A stretch of DNA of 64,000 bases from Vagococcus entomophilus (GCF_003987595.1 NZ_NGJZ01000001.1:1116001-1180000); one strand, 5' to 3'; positions 17,696 to 24,807 are shown, counted from the stretch's first letter. The notes: a model not told the origin generated them from the letters alone. Made by a program: numbers and translations.

Positions 17696-17841
17696 ACTTT
17701 CACCTCTTCTAGATAATAGATTAGTTGCTGCTCTTTCTATGCAGCAACATCCGGGAAAAAAATAGCACTCTCCTTCGTTTCGTTGAATAACTGGCTCCCT
17801 ATTTCACTACATAGCACCAGTAGGAAATTCATCCCCAACGA

Positions 17842-17869
17842 TTGACAGCTAGCAAAAATAGTATACTAT
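17842..17869 (+). promoter_or_regulatory. Promoter of the WYL regulator with palindrome over the -10
   Basis: TTGACA (17842-17847), 16-base spacer, TACTAT (17864-17869). The perfect palindrome ATAGTATACTAT (17858-17869) covers the -10, a plausible autoregulatory site. Confidence 0.6.
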
Positions 17870-17901
17870 AGGGTATAAAAAAAGGAAAGGACGCTTGCTG
17901 G

Positions 17902-18807
17902 ATGAAAATAAACCGGATGTTTGAGATTGTTTATCTCCTGCTTAAAAAGCAAAAGATGACGACGACTGAACTAGCGCAACACTTTGAAGTATCTAAACGG
18001 ACCATCTTGCGTGATATAGAGGCGCTCATGATAGCTGGAATTCCGCTTTACACGACCAGAGGACGATATGGAGGAGTCTCCATTTTGGAAAACTATACAT
18101 TGGATAAAACCATTCTCTCTGAAGTAGAACAACAGCAACTGGTACTTGCTTTGCAAACCTTGAGTACGCTTGAGCCTGAAAATACACAGCACGCACTTGC
18201 GAAACTCCGTACCTTCTTTGGTCAATCCGACAGTCACTGGTTTGAAGTTGACTTTTCACAGTGGGGCTCAAGCTCTCATCAAACGCAAAAATTTGAAGTG
18301 ATCAAAACAGCAATTCTAGCTAATAAAAGCATACTCTTTACCTACTTTAATTCAAACGGAAAAACTTCTCCTACTAAAGTCTATCCGATTAAACTAATTT
18401 TCAAATCTCGTGTTTGGTATTTACAAGCCTATCATCCAGATAAACATGCATACAGGACTTATAAAGTCAATCGAATGAGTCAAATGAAGTTGGGTACTTC
18501 TTTTGAGTCAACTATCCAGCTAGAAACGCCACCCATTGATGCGCCTTATTCAGCAACCACAAAGTTGGTTTCCCTACATTTACACTTTAAAAAAAATGTT
18601 TCGTTCCGAGTTTGGGACGAATTTGACCCCCACTCCATTACAAAAAATCATGACGGGTCACTCACTGTTCGTACCCAGCTTGTCGAAGATGGTTGGCTTG
18701 ATGCCTTTCTTTTGTCATTTGGCTCAAACCTCAAAATTTTAGCTCCTGAATCCGTACGAAACCGACTGCTTACAACGATTGACTGCATGAAAAAACAATA
18801 CCGCTGA
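17902..18807 (+). CDS. YafY/PafC-type HTH-WYL transcriptional regulator
   Basis: 301 residues. N-terminal HTH_11 domain (MFEIVYLLLKKQKMTTTELA, recognition helix SKRTILRDIEAL, wing GGVSILENY) and a WYL ligand-sensing domain from about residue 130 (FTYFNSNGK, KLIFKSRVWYLQAYH, YKVNRMSQMKL) with a WCX-like C terminus (GSLTVRTQLVEDGWLDAFLL). WYL proteins often sense oligonucleotides or other negatively charged ligands. It is divergent from the SDR gene, the likely target. A palindrome overlaps its own -10. Confidence 0.85.
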   Translation: MKINRMFEIVYLLLKKQKMTTTELAQHFEVSKRTILRDIEALMIAGIPLYTTRGRYGGVSILENYTLDKTILSEVEQQQLVLALQTLSTLEPENTQHALAKLRTFFGQSDSHWFEVDFSQWGSSSHQTQKFEVIKTAILANKSILFTYFNSNGKTSPTKVYPIKLIFKSRVWYLQAYHPDKHAYRTYKVNRMSQMKLGTSFESTIQLETPPIDAPYSATTKLVSLHLHFKKNVSFRVWDEFDPHSITKNHDGSLTVRTQLVEDGWLDAFLLSFGSNLKILAPESVRNRLLTTIDCMKKQYR

Positions 18808-18950
18808 GCTTGATGACAGTGCCCAAAAGAGGGTAAGACAGTAATTGTGAGAAATGAGTCGGAATGAAGTCGCTGTTCTTTGCAAATTTTTGCTTATTTT
18901 AACTGATTTCTAAAGGAAGAGCTTCTTTTCTATTGCTTTATCGAATCGTA

Positions 18951-18992
18951 AAAGCCTAGAACATAACTGTTGCATTATGTCCTAGGCTCTTT
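18951..18992. terminator. Terminator between convergent genes
   Basis: AAAGCCTAG-A-ACATAA / TTATGT-C-CTAGGCT stem followed by CTTTT. It ends a ~130-base sequence that is similar to one at 45656-45832 (see findings). Confidence 0.7.
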
Positions 18993-19000
18993 TGGATTTT

Positions 19001-19762
19001 TTATTCATCATGTTCTAAAATTGCCCGCTCATTTAATGGTTGAATCTTACGGTTATTATGCGCGTATAATTTTTTAAATGAGGCAATTTGTGTAGCTGAT
19101 ACTTCGACTGGATTTTTCATCACATACCACTCTACATTTTCATTTAAAGGAGGCGTTGTGAGTGACCCTAAATAATGGTAATAACTTTTGTTGGTAGGAA
19201 TCATATTCATCAAATCAGTGATATCGTTTGTCTGATCTCGACTGACATCCTCAAGGACTTCTTGGAATCCTTTGTTTTCTGCTCCTTCTTCAAAAAATAC
19301 TGCAATTACCGCAATCCGTCCATCTTGAGCAGTATTTACAAAGTGTGCTTCCATCGGATAGTGTTTTCCATCAATGGTATGTTCACTTGCGGCATGAAAA
19401 TGAAATTGAGTCAACGTAAAATGACGTCCATCAATCTCTGCTTGACCACCATCTGCCACTTGAATACTATGTCCATTGTTTTCAACTTTCGACACTTTTG
19501 TATCATAATGAAGTGTCATATTCCCAGAATCATCTGTTAACTTCTTCACTTCGCTGGTTGGAATATTAATGGGCGACTGCATCTTCCCTGAAGAAAATTC
19601 CCAATCTTTCTGATCGTTGTAATCCACATGTTCTGCTTTTTTTGCGACTGTTTCTTTCGTTGTATCACTTTTCGTTGATGTTTTCGTCGAAATTTTGACG
19701 GAACATCCTGACATCCCCACCGCAACTAGACATACTACTAAAAAACCTAACTTTTTCTTCAA
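19001..19762 (-). CDS. Alpha-class carbonic anhydrase lipoprotein
   Basis: 253 residues from a TTG start with AGGAGG seven bases upstream. A lipoprotein signal ends GMSGC, so Cys20 is likely lipidated and the enzyme sits outside the membrane; a Thr/Lys-rich linker follows. The alpha-CA fold is clear: SGKMQSPINI, zinc ligands His121 and His123 in QFHFHAASEH, His140 in PMEAHFVN, and the substrate-pocket YLGSLTTPPLNE. It hydrates CO2 to bicarbonate, useful for carboxylations and acid buffering. Alpha-class enzymes are much less common in Firmicutes than beta or gamma classes. Confidence 0.92.
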   Translation of the reverse strand: MKKKLGFLVVCLVAVGMSGCSVKISTKTSTKSDTTKETVAKKAEHVDYNDQKDWEFSSGKMQSPINIPTSEVKKLTDDSGNMTLHYDTKVSKVENNGHSIQVADGGQAEIDGRHFTLTQFHFHAASEHTIDGKHYPMEAHFVNTAQDGRIAVIAVFFEEGAENKGFQEVLEDVSRDQTNDITDLMNMIPTNKSYYHYLGSLTTPPLNENVEWYVMKNPVEVSATQIASFKKLYAHNNRKIQPLNERAILEHDE

Positions 19763-19921
19763 CTTATTTCCTCCTTATTAGTCCAAACAATTCTATGGTA
19801 CAAATCTTTGGGCGCAATAGCAAGATAAATTTATACGTTGCTCTTTTTAAATAAAAGTGGACATGAAGTTGTCACCTTTTGTGTGCTATCATCTTAGTAT
19901 AGAAGAAAAGGAGTGAACATT

Positions 19922-20467
19922 ATGGCGAGACCCACTACAAAGCAAGACCTAATTCAGATTGCAAATGAAAAATTTAGTCAGCTCCAACTGCTAATAAATA
20001 CCTTTCCAATCGATAAGCAAGAAACTGATTTTTCTTTCAATCAAGACTTTTTAGAAAAGAAAAAAGAAGCACATTGGCAAAGAGACAAAAACTTACGTGA
20101 TGTCCTCATTCATTTATACGAATGGCACCAATTATTACTCAACTGGATTCAAAGAAACAACGCGGGTATTTCTTCCAGTTTTTTGCCTACTCCTTATAAC
20201 TGGCGAAACTATGCCCAGATGAACGAAGCATTTATCCGTAAACATCAAGAAACTTCTCTACAAAGTGCAAAGGAATCCTTAGAAAAAAGTCATTTGGCTG
20301 TTATGAAGCAGCTCAAGCAGTATACGAATGAGCAATTATTTGCAAAAAAGCAATTTTCCTGGACAGGTTCCACCACACTTGGTAGTTATTTTGTTTCCAG
20401 TACCTCAAGTCACTACGATTGGGCGATAAAAAAATTAAAACAAGTCAAAAAACAGGGTTCTTTTTAA
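19922..20467 (+). CDS. ClbS/DfsB family four-helix protein
   Basis: 181 residues from the ATG at 19922; a GTG at 19913 directly abuts the AAAGGAG. The pattern MARPTTKQDLIQIANEKFSQL, WQRDKNLRDVLIHLYEWHQLLLNW, FLPTPYNWRNYAQMN and TSSHYDWAIKKLK is that of the DinB-like ClbS/DfsB family. ClbS opens the colibactin warhead's cyclopropane as self-protection; other members have unknown roles. No genotoxin cluster is present here, so substrate is unknown; a detoxification role is inference. Confidence 0.8.
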   Translation: MARPTTKQDLIQIANEKFSQLQLLINTFPIDKQETDFSFNQDFLEKKKEAHWQRDKNLRDVLIHLYEWHQLLLNWIQRNNAGISSSFLPTPYNWRNYAQMNEAFIRKHQETSLQSAKESLEKSHLAVMKQLKQYTNEQLFAKKQFSWTGSTTLGSYFVSSTSSHYDWAIKKLKQVKKQGSF

Positions 20468-20483
20468 AAAGAATCCTGTTTTT
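20451..20483 (+). terminator. Terminator of the ClbS-like gene
   Basis: AACAGG-G-TTCTTTTT / AAAAAGAA-T-CCTGTT stem overlapping the stop codon, then TTTTT. Confidence 0.75.
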
Positions 20484-20503
20484 GTAGCAGTAAAAAAAGC
20501 CTT

Positions 20504-20689
20504 TTATGCGATTTCTTCTTGCCAACGATACGTAATGCTGCCACCTAGATGTGCTTCTCCCACAAAATGCATCCGGTCTTCTCGCTTGATCCAACTTTCA
20601 CGAAAGGTTAAAAAATCTTCATGTGATACTTCAATTTCACTAATTTCATTTGCTTTTAGTTGCTCTAGCAATTCATCATAGTTATTCAT
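20504..20689 (-). CDS. Small conserved hypothetical protein
   Basis: 61 residues from the ATG at 20689, chosen because GAGGAGG lies eight bases upstream; the ATG two codons earlier is too close. Soluble and acidic: MNNYDELLEQLKANEISEIE, then FLTFRESWIKREDRMHFVGEAHLGGSITYRW in which a beta-hairpin seems likely (blocks RMHFVGEAHLGG, SITYRW). No family recognised. It is convergent with the ClbS-like gene and monocistronic. Confidence 0.55.
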   Translation of the reverse strand: MNNYDELLEQLKANEISEIEVSHEDFLTFRESWIKREDRMHFVGEAHLGGSITYRWQEEIA

Positions 20690-21008
20690 CACCATTGCCT
20701 CCTCTGTCTGCTTATTTTCGTATAATTATCGTGAATACTTTTTTAAACTAGCCCAAGTATTTTTCAAAAGTATGAAGCACTTTTTTCATCTGCTATCCTC
20801 TGATAGTATATCATAAAGACACTTCACGAAAAGGAAAAATCACTTCTTCTCCCTTTCACTTTAACAGTTACTATTTTTTTTAAAAAAAATAAAAAAGTCA
20901 GCCCAGCAAAAAATGAATAAACCAGCCAGGTTAGAGTATGGCTTAACATTAAAAAAAGAGGGGAAAACAATTTTAGATTAATTAAGCCATTAATAGCTTG
21001 CAACGCAC
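20690..21008. other. Intergenic region between small gene and CRISPR array
   Basis: AT-rich. A 65-codon minus-strand frame (20824-21021) with two hydrophobic stretches has no ribosome binding site and its start lies inside the hairpin at 21009-21048, so I do not call it as a gene. Confidence 0.4.
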
Positions 21009-21048
21009 AAAAGCCTCTCATTTCTTAATCGGAATGCGAGACTTTTTT
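21009..21048 (-). terminator. Hairpin at the trailer end of the CRISPR array
   Basis: AAAAGCCTCTCATT/AATGCGAGACTTTT stem with two mismatches; on the minus strand it is followed by TTTTG. It lies four bases beyond the leader-distal repeat and could terminate pre-crRNA. Confidence 0.5.
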
Positions 21049-21052
21049 GTGC

Positions 21053-22121
21053 ATTTACATTTCACTATATTAGATTAAAAGTTTTTCTGACATCTAACTT
21101 CCTACTACTACTTAAAATTTACATTTCACTATATTAGATTAAAAGTGATGCCTGAAAACAGCATGATGATGATTCATAACCCTATTTACATTTCACTATA
21201 TTAGATTAAAAGGCAATTCATAAATATCATTAGAATTATCAAAAGAAGTATTTACATTTCACTATATTAGATTAAAAGCAAACCACGGATTTTATTCCTT
21301 GAAAACGTTAAAATTTACATTTCACTATATTAGATTAAAAGAATAGTATCGTAGTTGACGTTGAACACGGGGGCGGATTTACATTTCACTATATTAGATT
21401 AAAAGGACAAAATGAATTTTTGAAAATAAGCTAAAGGATAATTTACATTTCACTATATTAGATTAAAAGGGCAATAAATTCTAGAGATAATTCTGTGCAA
21501 AACATATTTACATTTCACTATATTAGATTAAAAGTGTAATAGTTAGAAGATACGAACATCACGAATCCACCATTTACATTTCACTATATTAGATTAAAAG
21601 TGCTAAAGTTACAAGTACAAACGGAAATCGGTCAGCATTTACATTTCACTATATTAGATTAAAAGAGAAAACAGGGAATCAGTATTGATAGCCCTGTTAA
21701 CATTTACATTTCACTATATTAGATTAAAAGGTTGTTCGCCCCTGGTGTCTTGAAATAAACAAATAAATTTACATTTCACTATATTAGATTAAAAGTGTAT
21801 CCCTCCCAAATAGGTGTACACTTCGTTGGTTATTTACATTTCACTATATTAGATTAAAAGAAACTGAATATTTCAAGTGGCAACTTCCTGTTATACATTT
21901 ACATTTCACTATATTAGATTAAAAGGGATGTTACAACACCAGTATGACCGTCATTTAAATTATTTACATTTCACTATATTAGATTAAAAGATATTTCAGT
22001 AGCTTATAATTGTAATTTTACATTTAGATTTACATTTCACTATATTAGATTAAAAGAAGTGGTATAGCGAAGACGAAAATACTTTTAAAAATATTTACAT
22101 TTCACTATATTAGATTAAAAG
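21053..22121 (-). CRISPR. CRISPR array, 17 repeats, type I-B-like, no cas genes nearby
   Basis: Seventeen identical 29-base repeats, first 21053-21081 and last 22093-22121, with 16 distinct spacers of 34-38 bases (mostly 36). On the minus strand the repeat starts CTTTTAATCTAATATAG and ends TGAAATGTAAAT. The GAAATGTAAAT end is as I recall it from the 29-base Listeria type I-B repeat, so this array is probably I-B-like and read right to left. This gives an A+T-rich 5' handle ATGTAAAT. All copies, even the leader-distal one, are perfect. No cas gene exists within 21 kb left or 41 kb right, so crRNA processing must depend on a distant cas locus or the array is an orphan. Confidence 0.97.
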
Positions 22122-22310
22122 CCTGCCCTCTAGAACGCTTGATATAACAAGGAAGAATTGATCAAAATTGTCGACCTCATCGTAATCTTCTCTTTTCATA
22201 TTTAGTTTACCACACATTTATTCTTAAAAACAAACAAAACACTATAGAATTAGGCTTTTCACAACATTGTCGACCTCCTGTTTTTTTTACACTACCAGGG
22301 GTCGACAATT
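22122..22310 (-). promoter_or_regulatory. CRISPR leader with GTCGAC inverted repeats
   Basis: AT-rich sequence on the high-coordinate side of the array. ATTGTCGACCTCCTG (22266-22280) and CAGGGGTCGACAAT (22296-22309) are inverted repeats around a 15-base spacer, and a third copy ATTGTCGACCTC lies at 22167-22178, close to the first repeat. The leader ends in GAGGGCAGG directly before the first repeat on the minus strand. Spaced palindromes of this kind suggest binding by a regulator or adaptation factor. Confidence 0.6.
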
Positions 22311-22607
22311 TTATAATGAGAAATTTTCAAACAAAATAAACCCAATCCCTGTACTTACTAGCAACATGACTATAAAAAACTTATACGAATAACAGAAATC
22401 ACATGACTATTATTCAGCATAAATTAAATCTATTTTCCCCATAAATTGTGGTGATTTTTGTGGGGAAATTTCTCTAATCTATCCACTGCTACACCAGCAC
22501 CTAAAACTTGCAAAAAGTACTTTTTTCTAAAATATATGCAGAAAAAGCTTGCAATTACATAATATACATACTACAAATATATATATATGTAAAAAGGAGT
22601 TGAAAAA
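22311..22607. other. AT-rich intergenic region before cassette 1
   Basis: No open frame of note. It probably holds the CRISPR leader upstream part on the minus strand. On the plus strand it holds the promoter of cassette 1 near 22555-22590 (TTGCAATTACATAATATACAT, about one helical turn of AT repeats, then AAAAAGGAG). Confidence 0.35.
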
Positions 22608-22691
22608 ACGCTAGATGATATAGAAAAAGTCGTCAATATTGTTTTAAGAATTCTACTCGCCACCCAAGCGTTTAAAGAATGGCTAAACTAA
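22608..22691 (+). CDS. Cassette 1 short peptide (start codon ACG, possibly decayed)
   Basis: Encodes LDDIEKVVNIVLRILLATQ-AFKEWLN, an amphipathic/hydrophobic peptide of about 27 residues. It aligns base for base with the cassette 3 peptide (TTGAAAAAACGCTAGATGATATAG-type start against TTGAGAGAGTGCTTGATGAT), but the GTG start there is ACG here. AAGGAG is correctly placed. Either ACG is used weakly or the gene is silenced. Homology to the intact copy supports it as real coding ancestry. Confidence 0.4.
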   Translation, partial: TLDDIEKVVNIVLRILLATQAFKEWLN

Positions 22692-22728
22692 GAGGCTTAA
22701 TCACTCTCTATGTTATTAGATTAGCGTA

Positions 22729-22893
22729 ATGAATATGAAAAGAAAAATATTTTTATTTGCGTTTATCGTGTTCAATATATTTTCAGTATTGCTTTTACTT
22801 TTTAATAAAGAACCAGAACACTATAATACCTATTTTTTACTGATTAATGCGGTATGTGTTTTAGGAGGGTTTCTTAATGACAGAAAAAAATGA
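22729..22893 (+). CDS. Cassette 1 small membrane protein
   Basis: 54 residues with a basic N terminus (MNMKRK) and two hydrophobic segments (IFLFAFIVFNIFSVLLLLF and YFLLINAVCVLGGFL) separated by NKEPEHYNT. Its 3' end overlaps the next gene by 17 bases in another frame, so the two are translationally coupled. It matches the position and layout of the 51-residue protein in cassette 3. No family recognised. No strong ribosome binding site; the second ATG (22735) is an alternative start. Confidence 0.55.
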   Translation: MNMKRKIFLFAFIVFNIFSVLLLLFNKEPEHYNTYFLLINAVCVLGGFLNDRKK

Positions 22894-23062
22894 GGCGCTA
22901 AAACGTGCTCAAAAACGTTACAACGAAAAGAATCGTGAACAGAGGAATTACTTAACGAAAAGAAGTAGCGCACGTGGGTTTATACGCAACAAAGCGACAC
23001 TTGAAGATTTACAAGAGCTAGAAAGTCTAATTTCTGAAAGAAGAAATATGCTCGAAATGTAG
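22877..23062 (+). CDS. Cassette 1 small basic protein (RGF family)
   Basis: 61 residues behind GGAGGG. A basic first half (KRAQKRYNEKNREQRNYLTK) leads into RSSARGFIRNKATLEDLQEL and an acidic helix ESLISERRNML. About half of the residues are shared with the cassette 3 protein at 24084. I recall small proteins with the R-S-x-A-R-x-F-I-R and ATxEDLxEL pattern in streptococci and enterococci, annotated hypothetical. The charge pattern suggests a nucleic-acid-binding or partner-binding helical protein; function unknown. Overlaps the membrane protein gene. Confidence 0.65.
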   Translation: MTEKNEALKRAQKRYNEKNREQRNYLTKRSSARGFIRNKATLEDLQELESLISERRNMLEM

Positions 23063-23252
23063 AAATAAAACTCTTCTTTTTAAGTTGATACTTACTGTAT
23101 TTATCTAATTCTTTTTTTGTCTTATCAATAGTCCTCTTACATAAAAAAACGCATTTTAATTCATACTGATAATGTATTTTTTTTTAGCAATAAAACTACC
23201 GATAAACTTCATCTATTGAAGTATACTTATATACGTAGCAAGGAGTTGAAAA

Positions 23253-23374
23253 GTGAGTAAAAGAAAAAAAGTTCTTCTAATAAAAAGAAAGAGCTACTAG
23301 TAATCTTAAGTTTAGTACTAGCCATACTAAACATACTAGATAAGCTACTTTCTATAATAGAAAAACTTTTGTGA
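23253..23374 (+). pseudogene. Cassette 2 short hydrophobic peptide, frameshifted at an A-run
   Basis: GTG (23253) with AAGGAG seven bases before. Frame 1 gives MSKRKK then leaves frame at the A7 run (23264-23270). A -1 shift, or one extra A, yields a 40-residue peptide MSKRKKSSSNKKKE followed by a single hydrophobic helix LLVILSLVLAILNILDKLL and SIIEKLL, ending at 23374. The intact version would be a typical small membrane peptide (toxin-like). Sequencing error, mutation, or slippage on the A-run are all possible. Confidence 0.45.
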
Positions 23375-23381
23375 TTGAGTT

Positions 23382-23397
23382 GAGGGGTTCGCCCCTC
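23382..23397 (+). terminator. Hairpin GAGGGG-TTCG-CCCCTC in cassette 2
   Basis: A compact stem with a stable tetraloop directly after the short peptide gene, followed by TTCTTAAATT. Related hairpins (GAGGC..GCCCCTC at 23898-23915, and a decayed one near 22692-22711) occupy the same place in cassettes 3 and 1. They may act as attenuators or as convergent terminator for an antisense RNA. Confidence 0.45.
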
Positions 23398-23433
23398 TTC
23401 TTAAATTATACAATTGCTTACTCATTATAGCAA

Positions 23434-23518
23434 ATGAAAAAAGAAAAAACTTGTAACTGTAACTATTATATTATTAATTATTGCGATTGCTTTAACCTTG
23501 ATTAATTTCTTTTTGTAG
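23434..23518 (+). pseudogene. Cassette 2 membrane peptide remnant, out of frame with its start
   Basis: After ATG (23434) and an A6-G-A6 tract, the plus-one frame encodes KKKKLVTVTIILLIIAIA then LTLINFFL, a single hydrophobic helix ending at TAG 23516, just before the ribosome binding site of the next gene. The ATG is in another frame, so one base in the A-runs is missing or extra. It occupies the membrane-protein slot of cassettes 1 and 3. Confidence 0.35.
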
Positions 23519-23528
23519 GAGGGATAAA

Positions 23529-23762
23529 ATGTATTGGCTCGATAAATTTAAAGAAGACTACAATTTTAAAAGTAACTACGTGCTGTCTAAAAAGTCTGGG
23601 GTATATGAATCAACAATCAGCATGATGATAAAAAAGCAAACAAAGTGTGAAAATCTTAAATTTCATACTGCTTTAAAATTCGCTAAAGCTGCGAGTATAC
23701 CAGTAGATGAATTAGAAAAGTATTTTGATTCTGAAAAAAATACGCTTGAAAAGGAAGAATAA
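23529..23762 (+). CDS. Cassette 2 Cro/XRE-like small DNA-binding protein
   Basis: 77 residues behind AGGAGGG. It reads as one compact helix-turn-helix domain: NYVLSKKSGVYESTISMMIKK is the HTH pair, then FHTALKFAKAASIPVDELEKYF, the usual helices 4-5 of an XRE domain, and a short acidic tail. It resembles plasmid- and phage-type Cro-like regulators and some antitoxins. It replaces the RGF-type protein found in cassettes 1 and 3. A hairpin terminator overlaps its stop codon. Confidence 0.7.
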   Translation: MYWLDKFKEDYNFKSNYVLSKKSGVYESTISMMIKKQTKCENLKFHTALKFAKAASIPVDELEKYFDSEKNTLEKEE

Positions 23763-23778
23763 ATTTCTTCCTCTTTTT
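23752..23778 (+). terminator. Terminator of cassette 2
   Basis: AGGAAGAA/TTCTTCCT stem across the stop codon followed by CTTTTTATTTT. Confidence 0.65.
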
Positions 23779-23858
23779 ATTTTAAATATACTCTCTAAAA
23801 AATTTTCCATTTACCTATACATCCGATATACTATATATTTAGGAAAGGAGTTGAGAGA

Positions 23859-23945
23859 GTGCTTGATGATATAGAAAGAATCACTAATAGAATCGAGGCT
23901 TTTGCCCCTCTCTATTCTATTATCATTAGAGCATATCAAATATGA
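23859..23945 (+). CDS. Cassette 3 short peptide
   Basis: 28 residues from a GTG with AAAGGAG eleven bases upstream: MLDDIERITNRIEAFAPLYS then IIIRAYQI. The coding sequence itself contains the GAGGC..GCCCCTC hairpin. Its TGA overlaps the ATG of the next gene (ATGA, 23942-23945), so the two are translationally coupled, which argues that this tiny frame is real. The start LDDIE is shared with cassette 1. Function unknown; could be a leader or toxin-like peptide. Confidence 0.55.
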   Translation: MLDDIERITNRIEAFAPLYSIIIRAYQI

Positions 23946-24097
23946 ATAAAAAAATCATTTATACCTTAGTGTTAATTTTATTGTTCATTACTTTGATTCT
24001 TACTGTGTTAGGTAAGCAATCTACTCTTTTACAAAGCATCATTAATATTTCTATGATTTTAGTATTGATAAAGGAGAGCAAACATGACGAAAAATAA
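23942..24097 (+). CDS. Cassette 3 small membrane protein
   Basis: 51 residues, MNKKII then a hydrophobic helix (YTLVLILLFITLILTVLG), a short loop KQSTLLQ and a second segment SIINISMILVLI, ending KESKHDEK. It overlaps the short peptide gene by four bases upstream and the next gene by 14 bases downstream, so all three are coupled. Homologous in position and layout to 22729-22893. No recognised family. Confidence 0.55.
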   Translation: MNKKIIYTLVLILLFITLILTVLGKQSTLLQSIINISMILVLIKESKHDEK

Positions 24098-24281
24098 AAC
24101 TAGTGATTCACAATTAAAAGCGAACCAGAAATGGAATAGCAATAACAAAGAAAAAATGAATTATATCCGCAAGCGTTCCGCTGCACGAGGTTTTGTTAAG
24201 GTTGCCACAACTGAAGATCTTCAAGAGCTAGAAAGTCTAATTTATGAAAGAAAAAATATGATTGAAAAAAAGAAGGAATAA
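24084..24281 (+). CDS. Cassette 3 small basic protein (RGF family)
   Basis: 65 residues behind AAAGGAG. Shares with the cassette 1 protein the order basic helix (NQKWNSNNKEKMNYIRKR), SAARGFVKVATTEDLQELES and LIYERKNMIE. Highly charged, helical, no membrane segment. Paralogy of whole cassettes 1 and 3 indicates tandem duplication with divergence. Function unknown. Confidence 0.65.
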   Translation: MTKNKTSDSQLKANQKWNSNNKEKMNYIRKRSAARGFVKVATTEDLQELESLIYERKNMIEKKKE

Positions 24282-24436
24282 AGATAGCTTTGAAGTTGCG
24301 AACAATTACAACATGATGTTGCCTGTGAACTTTAATGACCTCCTGACTCAAAATTGCGAAATGCCACGGAAATTCTAGATAAAATGATAGCTAGCATGTT
24401 AAAGGACAGCGGCGGTAGAAAAAGAGTTAAATACAC
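24282..24436 (+). other. Region with possible gene remnant
   Basis: A frame open from about 24340 to the TGA near 24449 encodes ATEILDKMIASMLKDSGGRK and RVKYTKIP, without a start codon. It may be the end of a decayed gene. No family recognised. Confidence 0.25.
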
Positions 24437-24474
24437 AAAAATCCCCTGACACCTAATCAGTGTCGGGGATTTTT
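24437..24474. terminator. Terminator downstream of cassette 3
   Basis: ATCCCCTGACAC / GTGTCGGGGAT stem with one bulge, A-run before and TTTTTG after. Confidence 0.75.
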
Positions 24475-24634
24475 GTTAGCATGGCTACATGCTATTTGAA
24501 TTACTTGTTATTCTTTATTACTTTACCTTTACTGAATTTGACTCAATGTTTTGGACAAATTTAATAGAGACGCTAGTGCATTTTTCTCTTAAAAGAACTC
24601 CACACTCCTGTGGAGTTCGGTCACCAATCGAACT

Positions 24635-24799
24635 ATGGACTCAATTTTGCTTAGAGAATTCTTCAATCCAGCTAGATGGCACGCGATTTGCTTTTTCAAT
24701 GATACATGGAAAGGCTCGATTCCTGCTTATCAAAAAGTGTTCCTTTTCGACTATCGAAATGCCTTATTTTGGCCCTACAAGCCGCCAAAAACAAAATAA
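24635..24799 (+). CDS. Hypothetical 54-residue fragment
   Basis: MDSILLREFFNPARWHAICF followed by FNDTWKGSIPAYQKVFLF and DYRNALFWPYKPPKTK. The aromatic-rich sequence and balanced codon use look like protein-coding DNA, but there is no ribosome binding site and an 8-base perfect inverted repeat (AACTCCAC/GTGGAGTT, 24596-24617) lies upstream. Probably the 3' end of a mobile-element or replication gene that lost its 5' part. Family not recognised. Confidence 0.3.
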   Translation: MDSILLREFFNPARWHAICFFNDTWKGSIPAYQKVFLFDYRNALFWPYKPPKTK

Positions 24800-24807
24800 A
24801 ATCAAAA

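Noticed and set aside
20824-21021. 65-codon minus-strand frame with two hydrophobic stretches beside the CRISPR array
   Set aside because: No ribosome binding site; the start codon lies inside the trailer hairpin; composition follows the AT-rich background.
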